A stretch of DNA of 64,000 bases from Amborella trichopoda (Eukaryota; Streptophyta; Magnoliopsida; Amborellales; Amborellaceae): contig NW_006499207.1 of assembly GCF_000471905.2 (NCBI RefSeq), forward strand, positions 5,009,561 through 5,073,560. The letters run 5' to 3'. The position numbers were made by a program, and so were the translations under genes. Below the pieces are notes generated by a model that was not told the DNA's origin, made no database searches, and saw only the letters and a program-made list of their open reading frames with translations. Positions 1-10,844 of the stretch are shown here, one piece after another. The stretch's first letter is position 1. Each line of letters begins with the position of its first letter.

Positions 1-80
1 ACTCAACCTGGCTCGTGTGGACGCCCTCTTAGATCACGAAGAAAGTCCCCCCAGTTGCTTAGCTGGTTCAAAATTGCCCA
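1..80 (-). mobile_element. 3' LTR remnant of element C
   Basis: This short piece matches the last few hundred bases of the LTRs in this window, read on the minus strand. It has the same order of words as 9191-9270 and 55019-55100 (CGCCCTCTTAGATCA, then GTTCAAAAT). At about base 80 it joins directly to the 3' internal region of a minus-strand element, so most of this LTR is deleted. It is the left end of element C. Confidence 0.65.
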
Positions 81-1200
81 TCCTGTCGGGTCTAGTCGGT
101 GGCGTGTCCCGAAAGTCTGGGCTTGTTGGCTAAGGAAGGTTTTAGGCGAGGCGATCTCATGGTAAGGAATAACCCTGAAGTCTTTGGCAGGTTAGGCCCT
201 GGCTTCGTTAGTTTCTTGCCGTCATGGGGATCTTTAGCATTTTGGAGGGATCTTTAGATCGTCTTCCTCACCCTCAAGGACTCTTGCTATTTTTTAAAGG
301 TGAAGTGTGGGAGATCTTATGAAGCTCTCACTCCCAGATGAGCTATTTTGTGTTGTGATTGGATTTGATGCTGACATTTGAGGATTTTTGGTAGACCTCG
401 CCAGCCAGAGTTATGACCGTTTGATGATTGTGTGTCTGTTGTGGTAGTGTATCAACCTGTTATGTTGATCCAAGTTTTCACCTGGACTGGGGAAGTGGCA
501 TCGTAAAGATGGTTTTCACTAACTTCCTTTTGTTTGGGGCTCTTTTACTCATGACCTTGCGGCCATGTCCACCCTTTTCATCCATTTTTTCTCACGGTGC
601 CCTTTGGGGTTTTCATCGTGCCTGGGTTTTTGTTTTCATGGAACTCTTTTAATCATGGTTTCTTGACCATGCCCGTCCATCATTTTTACTCATGGCATTC
701 CCTTGTCTAGGTGTACACCATGCCCGTTTTTTTATGAAGGCATGTTTAGGATCACGCCTTCAAGACCTGTGCGAGCCTTTTAACGTCATATGGCTAGGAC
801 GTGCACTATTTAGGGTCATATAGCTGGACCATAGTGGTGATGAATGACAGTCTGTGGAGGCTACGGAGTGAGCATGGTGGTGGTTTTAGCTCACTTTGGG
901 AGGTGGTACGAGGCTGCTATGAAAGATTGACGATGATGAATGGTGGGTGGAAAATGGTGACCCACTAGTTGACGGTGAGTATGGGTAGCGAGGTGGCTTG
1001 CCGTTTTGTGAGCATGGGTGAGACTCATTGAGGAATGATGAAATAGTGGTAGTGAAATGAATGGGTTCATTGAGGAAGCAATGAAGGTGGTGCGCGCACA
1101 CGAATGGGCTGGTTAGGGAAGATGTGCGTGAAGATACATGTAAAGAGGGTGTGCACATATGTGAGGGCATCTTTAAGATCATGCTTCTTAGACCTGGGCA
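81..1200 (-). mobile_element. 3' terminal internal region of element C
   Basis: No gene is visible. The sequence parallels 12560-13650 in element B and, reversed, 28126-29050 and 41571-42410: stretches rich in CTCATGACC and CCATGCCC words, then GGTGGTG-rich sequence around 880-1190. One decayed copy of the 45/48-bp repeat is near 305-345 (AGATCTTATGAAGCTCTCACT). The order matches the 3' part of the other elements, which places it between the LTR and repeat array I of element C. Confidence 0.6.
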
Positions 1201-1480
1201 AAGCAGTTTAACGTCATGTGAACAGGACGTGCACTATAGTTTAAGGTCATATAGCTTGGACCGTGGTTATACAGTTTAAAGTCATACAACTAGGACCATG
1301 CAGTTTAAGGTCATGCAACTAGACCTCTGCTACATTTTAAGGTCATATAGTTTGGACCATGATGCTGAGCCTTTTAATGTCATGTAGCTAGGATGTAGAC
1401 TATGGTTTATGGTCATATAGTTCGGATCGTGGCTATGCAGTTTAAGGTCATACAGCATGAGCCATTTTGTGGATCGCCAT
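1201..1480 (-). repeat. 35-bp minisatellite, array I of element C
   Basis: Degenerate tandem copies of a roughly 35-bp unit, with the recurring words CAGTTTAAGGTCAT and GGACCATG. Copies differ at many positions, so the array is old. The same unit occurs in every element of this window, always in the same orientation relative to the element. Confidence 0.8.
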
Positions 1481-1499
1481 GTAGGTGAAGATGCATGGG

Positions 1500-1860
1500 G
1501 AATAGGTCTGCAGATAACAATCTGACTCCCTGGGGATAAAGATAATTGAGGCTATACACAAGCAGAGAGATTTCGATGAAGATGGTGGCCTTATGAGGAG
1601 TGGCAAGTGGAAGCGGACTTCACGGGGGATTAAGAGGGTAAGTGTGACTCCTTGGGGATGATGAGTAATTGTATGATGTAACTCTGCTAAGAATGACATG
1701 CCAGAGTACAGATGCAACCTCACTGAGGGTAGTGGGTCGCAATAGGGTGTGACTCCTACTGGGGTGTTGGTGTGAAACAGACCCACTGGGGATTGAAGGG
1801 TAAGCATGACTCCCTTTCTTTTTTTTTTTTACATATGCATAACTCCACTGGGGATGTTGA
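1500..1860 (-). repeat. Recurring GACTCCNNTGGGGAT motif, element C
   Basis: Spaced copies of a motif like GACTCCTTGGGGATGAT are seen at about 1522, 1638, 1755 and 1785. The copy at 1841-1855 (AACTCCACTGGGGAT) is identical over 14 bases to the primer binding site at 5547-5564. Because the host element runs on the minus strand, its RNA would carry the complement of the primer site here. Confidence 0.6.
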
Positions 1861-1896
1861 TGAGATACACATAACGAAGAGGTGTGCCTATTTCAC

Positions 1897-2001
1897 AGTT
1901 TAGAGTCATGCGTATGGACTATTTGTCACACCGTTTATCGTCTTGCTACAGGGAGGTGTGTTACAGTTTTAAGGTCTTGTATCTCGGACCATGGCTACAA
2001 A
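1897..2001 (-). repeat. 35-bp minisatellite, array II of element C (left part)
   Basis: Three decayed copies of the 35-bp unit end at 2001, where a plus-strand LTR begins. The array resumes in the same repeat phase at 45105, so both pieces are one array split by the 43-kb insertion. Confidence 0.65.
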
Positions 2002-2216
2002 TGTTGGAAGGTATTTTTCATCAACATGGGACCCCTGCTCAATAAAGCCTAGCAAACAGTTGAAATTCTGGTAGTCTCAAACTAGCTCTAAAATAGGCCA
2101 AGATCTTCATAAGGTCTCTCAAAAGACTCTTGCAATGTGTCGTCGTAGTCCGACATGTCTAAGGCAGTGCAGACAGAGAAACAGTTATAGGAGAATCGGC
2201 CTCTAGCGCCCTGAAA

Positions 2217-3900
2217 CGACCACTACAACAAGAGCAATATTTTTGGTGTCTCAAATCGCCGTGGAACCACCACCATTGGATCCGGTACAGTCGAAACCTA
2301 GGGGTCAAATTTTGGCCCGAACGGACACTCAAGGAAGAAGTTATAAGCAAACGAGTAAAACTGGAGGGGCGACACGCTATTCCCATGTGGCCACCCTGCA
2401 ACTCCATGCCATGAAAGGGACAGTCACGATTAGTGACTTTCGATGCTCATATCTCACCCATCTCAAGTTAGATCGCACTCAAATTTGGTGAGCATGTTCA
2501 TCTAGTCAAGACGAGCAATTCGATATATGACACACCCCATGACGACACCTGAGTGCGAAGAAAATCTAGAGAGAACTTGTTGATCCGTATAAAAAGTGCA
2601 AGAAATTGAGCAGCGTCGTGCCTCGCTCGAGCGGCCAGATCATGCCGTTCGCAACCCCAATCGTCACGAGACTAACTCTATCGTGTGCGTAAGGCCTTGG
2701 GCTATCACTGATCTGAACACCGTATGTGATGAATGGTCGGATTCTACACACAAAGCCAACAAAGAGACTACAAATTTCGTTGTCAGAATCTCAGATTTCG
2801 GCCAAAATTCCAAAGTTGCAAAGTCTTCGTTCAGGCATGGAATCGAGCTGCGTTTGTTGCCCCGCGATTGTAACAACATGCTTAGTATAACTCAGCAAAG
2901 AAATTACCAAAAAACATCAAGGAAGGAGTACATTATTGATCTGAAATTTCAAGATCCATTCAAATTTCAAGTCACATGATCGTGCACTAAAAACACGATC
3001 CATGGCTCGAAGTACGTTGGCACCAAATCAATCACCATGCCGAGCCCTACAAGAAAACAATAACCACTATAACTAGAGCTATATTTTCGATGTCTCAAAC
3101 TGCTGTAGGACCACCACCATTGGATTCGATATGATTGAAAACCCCCAAGGTCAAATTTCAACTCGAACAAACACTCCATGAAGAAGTTATAGGCAAAAGA
3201 GTGAAACAGGAGGGGCCACATGCTATTCCTGTGTGGCCACCCTTCAATTCCATGTCATGGACAAGACAGTCACGACAAGTCACTTTCAATGCTCATATCT
3301 CACCTGTCCTCAATCGGATCGCACTCAAATTTGGTGACCATGTCCGTCTAGTCAAGACGAGCGATTCGATATGTGCAACGCCCCATGACGATATTCGAAC
3401 GAAAGGAAAAGCTGGAGAGAAGTTGCTGATCCTTGAAGAAAGTGCAGGAAATTCAGCAGCGTTGTGCTTGGCTCGAGCAGCCAGATCACACCCTCACAAG
3501 CATGATCGTTGACAGACCAATTCCATCATGTGCGTAAGGTATCAGGTTATCACTGACATGAACTCCATATGCGATGAACAGTCGGATTCTGCACACAAAG
3601 CCGATGAAGCGACTGTAAATTTTGTCTCCGAAATTCCAGATTTTGGTAAAATTCCAAAGTTATAAAATCTTCATTCGGGCACGGAATCGAGCTGCGTCTA
3701 TTGCCTCGCGATCGTAACGACATGCTTAGTGTAATTCAATAAAGAAATCATCGAAAAACATCAAGGAACGAGTACAATATCGATCTGAAGTTTCAAGATC
3801 CACTCAAATTTCAAGTCACATGATCGTGCACTAAAAACACGATCCATGGCGAGCCCTACAAGAAAACAATCATCTTACGATCAACCGGGCATCAGAACGA
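2217..3900 (+). repeat. Tandem duplication within the U3 of the 5' LTR
   Basis: The segment 2217-3062 is repeated as 3063-3875. Both begin ACCACTA, then a run like CAAGAGCAATATTTTT or CTAGAGCTATATTTTC, and both carry the words CCACCACCATTGGAT and GATCGTGCACTAAAAACACG. The other LTRs have a single copy, which accounts for most of the length difference from the 2.6-2.7 kb LTRs. Confidence 0.75.
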
Positions 3901-4092
3901 CCTCGGATCAGCCATGTAAGATTACGCAAGTTTTAGGGCAACACATGGATTGTTTTAAAATTCCATGAATTATTAGGAAGGGGCAAATCTATCATTTTTT
4001 ACCCTATTTTATAATTTATTTTAATTCAATTTAATCTTAATTTCCAACAATTAGAGTTACTTTTGATCATCCACGCATGTTTGAGGCAAATT

Positions 4093-4103
4093 CTGTATAT
4101 ACG
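4093..4103 (+). promoter_or_regulatory. LTR TATA box
   Basis: Reads CTGTATATACG. The homologous place in the other LTRs of this type is CTATATATAC (30913, 43644, 57978 and, on the minus strand, 56472-56481), so this copy carries one change. It lies in an AT-rich stretch upstream of a CT-rich leader, as expected for an LTR promoter. Confidence 0.55.
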
Positions 4104-5546
4104 TACCAACATTGCATGTACCAGAGGACTCAACCTTTCACAAAAGAGAGAGTTTTTACTTAATATTAATTTCTCTTTCTTCTCATTATCGAGTCACGTT
4201 TGAGAGAGAGAGTGAGGTGAGAGAAAATTTTGACCGGTACCCCTAGGTTTGAGGTAAATCTTCTCTCTTCTTTTCTTTTTCTTCTTCTCTCTCTATTCTT
4301 TCCCCTCTTTCCCCCTCCTTCTCCAATTGAGTTTCTCGCAGGGGTCATGTACGACAGTGGCAGTGCCTCGCATGCCTCCCTTGAGGTTACACAGGTCGCA
4401 CATGGCGATGACGGCTAGTCTCCTTGCCTTTCTTTTTTTCTATCTCTTTCGTCAAGTAGGGCCTGTAGACGGTGCTGCCAATCACCGTCCACAGACGTAG
4501 CTTGGACGTCTTCGTGAAGAACCCTGACGACAAACCCCGTTGCCACCCATAGGGGTCCTTCCCTGTTGTGCGTGCATAGCAGACGACGATACGCATTGCC
4601 GCCGGCTATAGGCCTCGGCAATGTCTAACGCCGTCCGCGCGCTTCCTTCCCGTGTTCGACATTTGTCGCTGTCCTTCTTGCCACCCACCCCTATCGCCGT
4701 GCACCTCTTGAGGATTATCACCACGCGCTTCACAAATGACCATCGTTGCGCGCTTCATCAAAAAATGTCACCACCTGCGTGGGGGCGTGTTGTTTTCTCA
4801 TGTTTCCAATGGTGATGCCTAGCCTACATAGTTTGTTCCTCATTCTCTAGCCATGAGCAGTAGTGTCGAGCATCGTTCAAGGGCCATGACACTGCTACTC
4901 CACAGTCATGTGTGGCAACGCCTAGTGCCGTTGGGACCTCGTCTCTCTGCCGTCTCGTCTCTTCTTTTCATTCTCTTTCTCTTCTCGCCAGATTGAGGGT
5001 AGACTTAGCCTAACACACCATATCGGTCTCGGTTTCGAGTAGCATTGTTGCTATGATGGTTCAAAGAACCATGCCCATCTTGCTACCACTCCGAGTCGAT
5101 GAATTCCTGGCTGCAATGCTAGTCTCGCCACTTCGTCATGTTTTCTTCCTTTTTCTATCTTTATTTGAACCTTACGCTTCATCGCCCTCTCATGTGAACG
5201 TACAGTTCCCCAAGACAAGGGTGGGTCTCCTTGACCCACTTGTCTTGTAAATTAACCATAGAAGTGTTATGCAGAAAACAAGATGATTACAGGTCAAGGG
5301 AAGCAATTTCGAAATAGCTAAAGTTGCGGGGGATTTCCTTTGTGATCTAAGAGGGTGCCCACGCGAGCCAGCCTGAGTAAGTCCCGAACCGACCTTCAAT
5401 TCCTCTCTCATTGGTTGGTATACCTATTCTTGCTCTCGAGCAAGGTTTCGAGAGAGTGACCTCAAATATTGGGTTCGCCAGAAACCCAAGATACGTGCCA
5501 CATATCATCTAGATCTGGAAGGCGAGATCGAGGCACCTAACCAGAT

Positions 5547-5564
5547 TGGCAACTCCACTGGGGA
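5547..5564 (+). promoter_or_regulatory. Primer binding site, tRNA-Arg type
   Basis: TGGCAACTCCACTGGGGA begins three bases after the LTR end. Its complement ends in a CCA tail preceded by GGAGT and CCCCAGT, as in the acceptor stem and T arm of plant tRNA-Arg(ACG). One position (A for G in GGCGACTCC) differs from the better copy at 59440. tRNA identity is from memory of plant tRNA-Arg. Confidence 0.75.
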
Positions 5565-5632
5565 CTTACTACCCCTTAGTCAGCTCGCTCTTATTTGATC
5601 AGTATCCTCTTTTACTTTCTGCATTAATTTCT

Positions 5633-8600
5633 ATGGCACCTGGGTTGTTCAACCCATTCATCTGAGTCGGGGACTTCTTTATCCTCGCACTCGTGACAGC
5701 GAATTGCTCAAGCTTCCTTCCCTACTCTCCTCTTGAGTCAGGACTCATGGTCTGGATCTTAGAATCTCACCTGGATCAATGAGAGTGGGGACTTAAAAGT
5801 CCCCGCCTCCCTGCTGCCTCGTCCTGGTGGACCCTCCACCAAGGCCTCTTGCATCGGTGGCACATCTGCCACCACGCATAACACACACCCTGCTACCAGC
5901 TAGTCTCTTGCTGGCATATTGCTGTGGCACGCTGGAAGGCTGCCCCCATCACTCCCGTGAAAGGCAAGAGAGTTGTCGTCGCTCCTGAGGTTTGCCGTAA
6001 GGCAACCCCTTATGCTCCTTCACCACCACGAACATCCACACTTGGAGTGTCGGTACATAGAGGTAACGGTCCTGAGATCTTCACCCCCTCGCACGCATTC
6101 AATGGATCGTGGTTCATCCATTGGAGCCGCACCTCGGGGCAACCCTCACGTTGCCTTGAGCTCACATTTAGGGCTAGGCCTTCTCGGGCCGACCCTACAT
6201 GCGCCACTCATTTACTTTCCATAGCTTAGGGCAGTTCTAGCTCTACGCCACCTCGAACACATGAGGGTCGACCGCATCGTCTTCCCTCTCAGCACACATG
6301 GCTTTACCCTATGAGAGATGGGCTTTTGCCTCACCCCTCACAGACACAGGCTCGTGGTTCTCAAACTCCTCAGATTGAACCCATTGACTGGGCCCGGGTC
6401 GACTCTCAACTCACTCGGACAGCTAACCCCAAAGTGCACACACACTATCTTTGCAGATCCCTCAAAAATCCAGACTCAGGAGGAGTCAGGAGACACCTCC
6501 TTCCCCTGTCGCTCTTCTGACGTCAAGCAAGCATCTCGAGCCCTGGTACTCAAAGGTCTTCCCTAATAGTACCATCTTGAGCCAGCCTTAAGTCAGCCAT
6601 GCACATGGGCCCCACAAAGGAATTCAGGGTAATGGCTTGATGTTAGACAGAGGCCTCTAGCCTCCAAGGAAGAAACTCAGGCTGCCTTCCATCCTTGAAC
6701 CCCGCTCCCTGCTCCAGCTCATAGACACGGATCTTGCGTGTTCTAATACGGCGGGGCAGTCTAGGTCTCAGGCTTGATTCTGGAGCGAAGTCCACAACCG
6801 TCTCAGGGTTAATCAGCAGAGAGTTCTTCAGATCCTGACCAAAGAAGCCTCCGAGGCAGTCGAGGCCACCACCTTTTGTGACCTCCTACCTCATAACCCC
6901 TTTCTCCCTCTCCAAACTCCAGAGCCTGACCAAGTCCAAGAGTATTGTTGGGTCGTCACTACTAAGAAACCACGGTTCCAAGATCGTCAAGAACCGGTCC
7001 TCACAACATCGGCATACAAGGCTCGAGACCAGTCAGAGTAGGCTCAACCCCTCAAGATTGACTTGCCACGCACCACTCGTCGACCTCGGCAGTCCACTGT
7101 CCCACCAAGCTTTGACCCTCCAGAAGAGATGGTCAGTGTCACGGTGATCAGCGACCCGGACGATGCTAAGGAGTAGCAAATGAACAAGTTCGAGGAAATG
7201 ATGCAAGTCATCGTTGGAAAGATGGAACGCCTAGAGGCCTCCAGGTCCCCTTCTTCGAACGATTCCTCAACTGGTGAGGACATAGTTCCCAAGTAAACTC
7301 CTCCATCAGTCTCCCAAGACAGTTCTACCTCTCACGAGGTCTGCCAGACCGACATAGATGCTATGGTGGCCCATAGCCTCAAGAACAAGGTCCCAGGCAT
7401 GCAGAAGATGTTGCTCTATCAAAAGCTGTACCGTTCGTACATAGCCCAAGTACCCTTCTCTCCGAACTATCAAAATGGGAAGCCCCACCTGTTCAACGGT
7501 GCTACGTATCTGTACCAGCATATTGCTCACTTCCTGGAAGCTAGTTGGGAGACAACAACTGATGGACGAATCCTCCTCTGCCAGTTTGTCGAAACTCTTG
7601 AAGGGGCAGCCTTCTAGTGGTATGCTCGGCTGCCTCCCAACTCGGTACACACATGGCAAGAGATGGAGCAATTGTTCTACTAATGCTTCTACGAAGTCCA
7701 AAGGAACGTGGAGACCATCGAACTCCTCACTCTGATGCAAGAACTGGTGAGCCGGTTGACAAGTTCATCACCTGTTGGAGAGAGTTGGCAACCTTCCATG
7801 CCACTCCCATGACCGAGAAGGAAGCGGTTAAGACTTGCATACGGAACATGCTTCCCGAGATCGCTCTACATGTCGAGGCATCCAATCCACCCTCCATGTC
7901 AGTGCTCATCTCCAAGGCAGTTCGTATTGAGGGATTGTTCAAGCATCATGGCAGCCCTCGTTAGCAACCTGCCAGCTCAAACTCTCGCTTCTACAGTCGG
8001 GGCAGCCAAAAGGAAGTAATCAACGTAGTCATCACCGTGGCTGACACCAAAGGCACGATTCCTCAAACCCTGGACCTTTTCAAGGCACATGCATCTCCGG
8101 CTGGGGGCAAGCAGTAGTCTTACAACAGCGTCCCGCCTCCTAAAAATTCTAGGTGAAACGACTACTGGGGCCAGTATCAGAATAACGTTTACCCCTTCGA
8201 CACATAGTGGACGCCTGCTCTACTTCGGCTATTGCTAGAACAAAACATGATACGTCAGAGGACAATATTGTGGAGTCGACTGAGCAGGAGACAAATGAGA
8301 AGTACTGCGCCTATCATAGGAGGGTATGCCACCCCACTTACGACTGCTATAAGCTCAACGACATGATCAAAGCCCTTATCAATAAGGGTCAGATAAAGCA
8401 TTCGGGGCAACTGAAGTTTCTCACATAGTCACGATCCAAGAGGATGTTGAGGCATCCGTTATCCTTCATGCATTTTTCTCCATAATGCTCGAAGAAGGGC
8501 TCATCACTCCCAAGCCAGCAAGGCAGCCCAAGTTCCTGCCTCCAGGAACCGAGAACCTCTGGTGCGCGTATCACCATCTATCAGCGAATGCACTGGATTT

Positions 8601-8825
8601 CACATGCTCTTGGTGCCAGGAAGTTCAATGCAACTCAGAATGACACTCTCGAGTCCCTCTTCCGCATGAGCAATAAGACCTCTTGACGCAAGCCTAAGGA
8701 AGCGCTAAGCTAGACCCTCTACAAGCCCTTTTCAAGGCAATGCTCCAACAAGGCCTTGTCACTCTCAAGCCCGTCAAATAGCCGAGGCATCTTGCCTAGG
8801 GTATAGAAAAACTTTGGTTCCCATT
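5633..8825 (+). pseudogene. gag: gag of interior A (degenerate)
   Basis: Capsid-type Gag of a plant Ty3/gypsy element. The start ATG at 5633 (MAPGLFNPFI) matches the starts in elements B, C and D. An N-terminal extension of about 500 codons follows, then PDDAKE and an amphipathic segment near 7150-7250, and the retrotransposon-gag core at 7420-7960 with FVETLEGAAF, ARLPPNSVHTWQEMEQ and ATFHATPMTEKEAV. A zinc knuckle at 8306-8347 has the form C-x2-H-x4-H-x4-C (CAYHRRVCHPTYDC). In-frame stops and frameshifts are frequent, for example FI-stop-VGDFF at the start and the Trp/Gln-rich core. Near 8825 the frame jumps from the sequence before the second knuckle straight into protease, so a deletion removed the Gag C-terminus and the protease active site. 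Confidence 0.8.
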
Positions 8826-9013
8826 CTTTCCACACTCCACCAATGGTTCAAGTATAGTTGAGATGACAGGCAACACACGGTCTATGTTGACAAAAGATCG
8901 TTCCCTATAGCTGAGATTCACTATGCCGATGCCAAGTACTATTTCACCAAACTTCCAGCGTCAGAAAAGTCAAAGAATGATGATTGGAAGCTTGTGAGAG
9001 AGACAAGACCTTC
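8826..9013 (+). pseudogene. protease C-terminal fragment of interior A, first part
   Basis: Encodes STLHQWFKYS, then a stop, then VYVDKRSF and HYADAKYYFTKL, the tail that follows the retropepsin domain in this family. The active-site part is missing. At 9013 the frame is cut by the end of element B, and it resumes at 23232 with homology to the continuous copy in element C (minus strand, about 49640-49560). Confidence 0.75.
9009..9013. repeat. Target-site duplication of element B, left copy
   Basis: CCTTC here and CGTTC at 23232-23236 flank the two ends of element B. Four of five bases agree, as expected for an old 5-bp duplication made by a Ty3-type integrase. Confidence 0.6.
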
Positions 9014-9779
9014 TGGTTAGGTGACTTGATCTTGCCCTTCGGATCTTTTGGGGATTGGGCGGCATGCGTCTCGGATCTTGAGGGAAGACCCGAGACATTT
9101 TTGAGATCGCTCTCTTGGGAACCTCGTTCGAGAACGAGGGCAGGTGTTACCAACCAGTGAGAGAGGAATTTAAGGTGGGTTCGGGATTTACTCAGGCTGG
9201 CTGGCGTGGACGCCCTCTTAGATCATGAAGAAAGCCCCTCAGTAATAAAATTGGTTCAGAATCGCCTCCATTGGTTTGTATTCTTCTGTTTTTTGCAATC
9301 ACACACATATGGAAAAGGTTATAAGATAGGTGGTTCAGACCTCACCCTTTTCCTCTTTGATGAACGTACACAAGTACGTGCATTCAAAAAGAAAAATAAG
9401 AGAAGTAAGACGGGGAGAGAAGAATTCGACCTCGCGGGAGGATCAGAGAGGTGACCAAGATGGTGAATAATAGGCCTAACGTGTTAGCAAAATGGGCTCT
9501 GTAACTAAGACCGGCTCAGGAGATTACTACTAGATGTCATTACAAGTACCGACTAGTTAGGCACAATGGTTCGTCGGTCGTGGCAATAAAGTGGGCCAAG
9601 TAATCCTGGCACAACAACGTTACGGCTAGATGATAGGACTACCATGAAATGCTAACCTCAATCCCTCTTAGTCGAATGAAAGAATAACAGAATGATGGTT
9701 ATGAGAAAAGAATAAGAAATGAAATAAGAGAAGAGGGGAATAGAAGGAAGGGAAAGGCGAGGGAATAAAAGAGAGAAAG

Positions 9780-10510
9780 GGAACGAAGATGCAGTCGGTG
9801 CTAGGCATTATCGATTGTACTAAAAGGAAGAGAGAGAAAACACAGTCGATGCTAGGCTTCACCAACTGTGTTATACAGAGGAGAAGAGAGAGAAGACATA
9901 GTTGATATTAGGCTTCAGCAATTGTGCCAAAAAGAAGAGAGAGAAAATGTAGTCGATGTTAGGCTTCATCGTTTGAGTCAAAAGAAGAGAGAGAAAATGC
10001 AGTCGACGCCAGGCTTCGTCAACTGTGTTAAAGGAAGAAAGGGAGAGACCCAGCCGGTGTTAGGCTTGCGCCGGTTGTGATGGAAGAGAAACAAGAGAGA
10101 GAGATCGAACTGGCGTTAGGCTTCACTGACTGTGACAAAATAGAAGAAAGAGAGAAACCCAGCCGGTACTAGGCTTGCGCCGGTTGTGATGGAAGAAAAG
10201 GAAGAGAGGAAAATCGAACAGGCGTTAGGCTTCGCCGAATGTTATAGAAGAGTGAGAGAGAAAAATCGAGCCGACGTTAAGCTTCATCGACTGTGATAGA
10301 AAAGGAGAGAAAAATCTAGTCGGCGTTAGGCTTCGCCGACTGCAACAGAAGAGAAGGAGAGAGAGAAATCCAGCTGACGCTAGGCTTTTCCGACTGCAAC
10401 AGAAGAGAAGGAGAGAGAAATTCAACCGACGTTAGGCTTCTCCGACTGCATTAGACGAGAAGGATAGAGAGAAATCCACACGGCGCTAGGCTTTGCCGAC
10501 TGCATTAGAC
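9780..10510 (-). repeat. 50-60-bp tandem repeat with hairpin core in the B-type LTR
   Basis: About 13 units built around GGCGTTAGGCTTCGCCGACT followed by a GAGAGAGAAATC spacer. The core is self-complementary: at 10318-10341 the arms AGTCGGCG and CGCCGACT are a perfect 8-bp inverted repeat around the loop TTAGGCTT. Many other units keep a shorter stem. Repeated again in the other LTR of element B. Confidence 0.8.
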
Positions 10511-10735
10511 AAAGAACAGAGAGAGATAGAGATGAGAAGAAGAGAGAGAAAAAGATAGAAATGAGAACGAGGGGAGGAGAGAGTAAGAGATAGAGACGAG
10601 AAGAAGAGAGATAAAGAGATAGAGACAAGAAAGAGGGGAGAGAAAGAGATAGAGGGGAGGAGAGAGAAAGAGGGGAGGAGAGAGAAAGTTACTTGCTCGA
10701 AGGGTACCGACCCTTTTCTTTCTCCTATCTCTCTC
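10505..10735. repeat. GA/CT-rich low-complexity tract
   Basis: Runs of GAGAGA, AAGAGATAGAGA and GAGGGGAGGAGAG with almost no pyrimidines on the plus strand. It lies just downstream of the LTR transcription start on the minus strand, so the RNA leader would begin CU-rich. The open frames through it are a composition effect. Confidence 0.8.
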
Positions 10736-10777
10736 TCTCTCCAGGATGTACCCACAAGCTTAAGCAACATTCATAAT

Positions 10778-10783
10778 TTTATT
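10778..10783 (-). terminator. Polyadenylation signal in the 3' LTR of element B
   Basis: TTTATT on the plus strand is AATAAA on the minus strand, about 50-60 bases downstream of the TATA box. With a start about 30 bases past the TATA box, the R region would be only some 40-60 nt. Confidence 0.5.
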
Positions 10784-10832
10784 GATTGATCCAACAAGAA
10801 TGAATCCGTTCTTTGTACAATGAGGCATTGCC

Positions 10833-10844
10833 TATTTATATATA
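10833..10844 (-). promoter_or_regulatory. TATA box of the B-type LTR
   Basis: TATTTATATATA on the plus strand reads TATATATAAATA on the minus strand. It lies about 1.28 kb from the LTR start, like the TATA of the A-type LTRs once the duplication is discounted. The 5' LTR has CTATATAAACA at the same place (21922-21932). Confidence 0.6.

Larger units (their letters stand above)
2002..5543 (+). mobile_element. 5' LTR of interior A
   Basis: It starts TGTTGGAAGG and ends CACCTAACCA, a TG...CA pair, and is followed three bases later by a primer binding site. Its length is 3542 bp. The U3 includes a roughly 846-bp tandem duplication, a TATA box near 4093, then pyrimidine-rich and CATGCACGACAGTGGCAG-like sequence, and a U5 of about 450 bp. 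The same start and end recur at 29746, 43130 and 56724 (plus strand) and at 54855 (minus strand). Confidence 0.85.

Noticed and set aside
1841..1855. Fragment of a tRNA-Arg gene
   Set aside because: Only about 14 bases match the tRNA 3' end; there is no cloverleaf around it. It is better read as a repeat related to the primer site.
2596..3512. Open frames of 125-127 codons in the LTR U3 (also 30167-30535)
   Set aside because: They lie upstream of the LTR TATA box, are not kept open in the other LTR copies at the same place, and show no known domain.
10225..10770. Serine/leucine-rich minus-strand frames
   Set aside because: They arise from the GA/CT tract and hairpin repeats; composition alone explains them.
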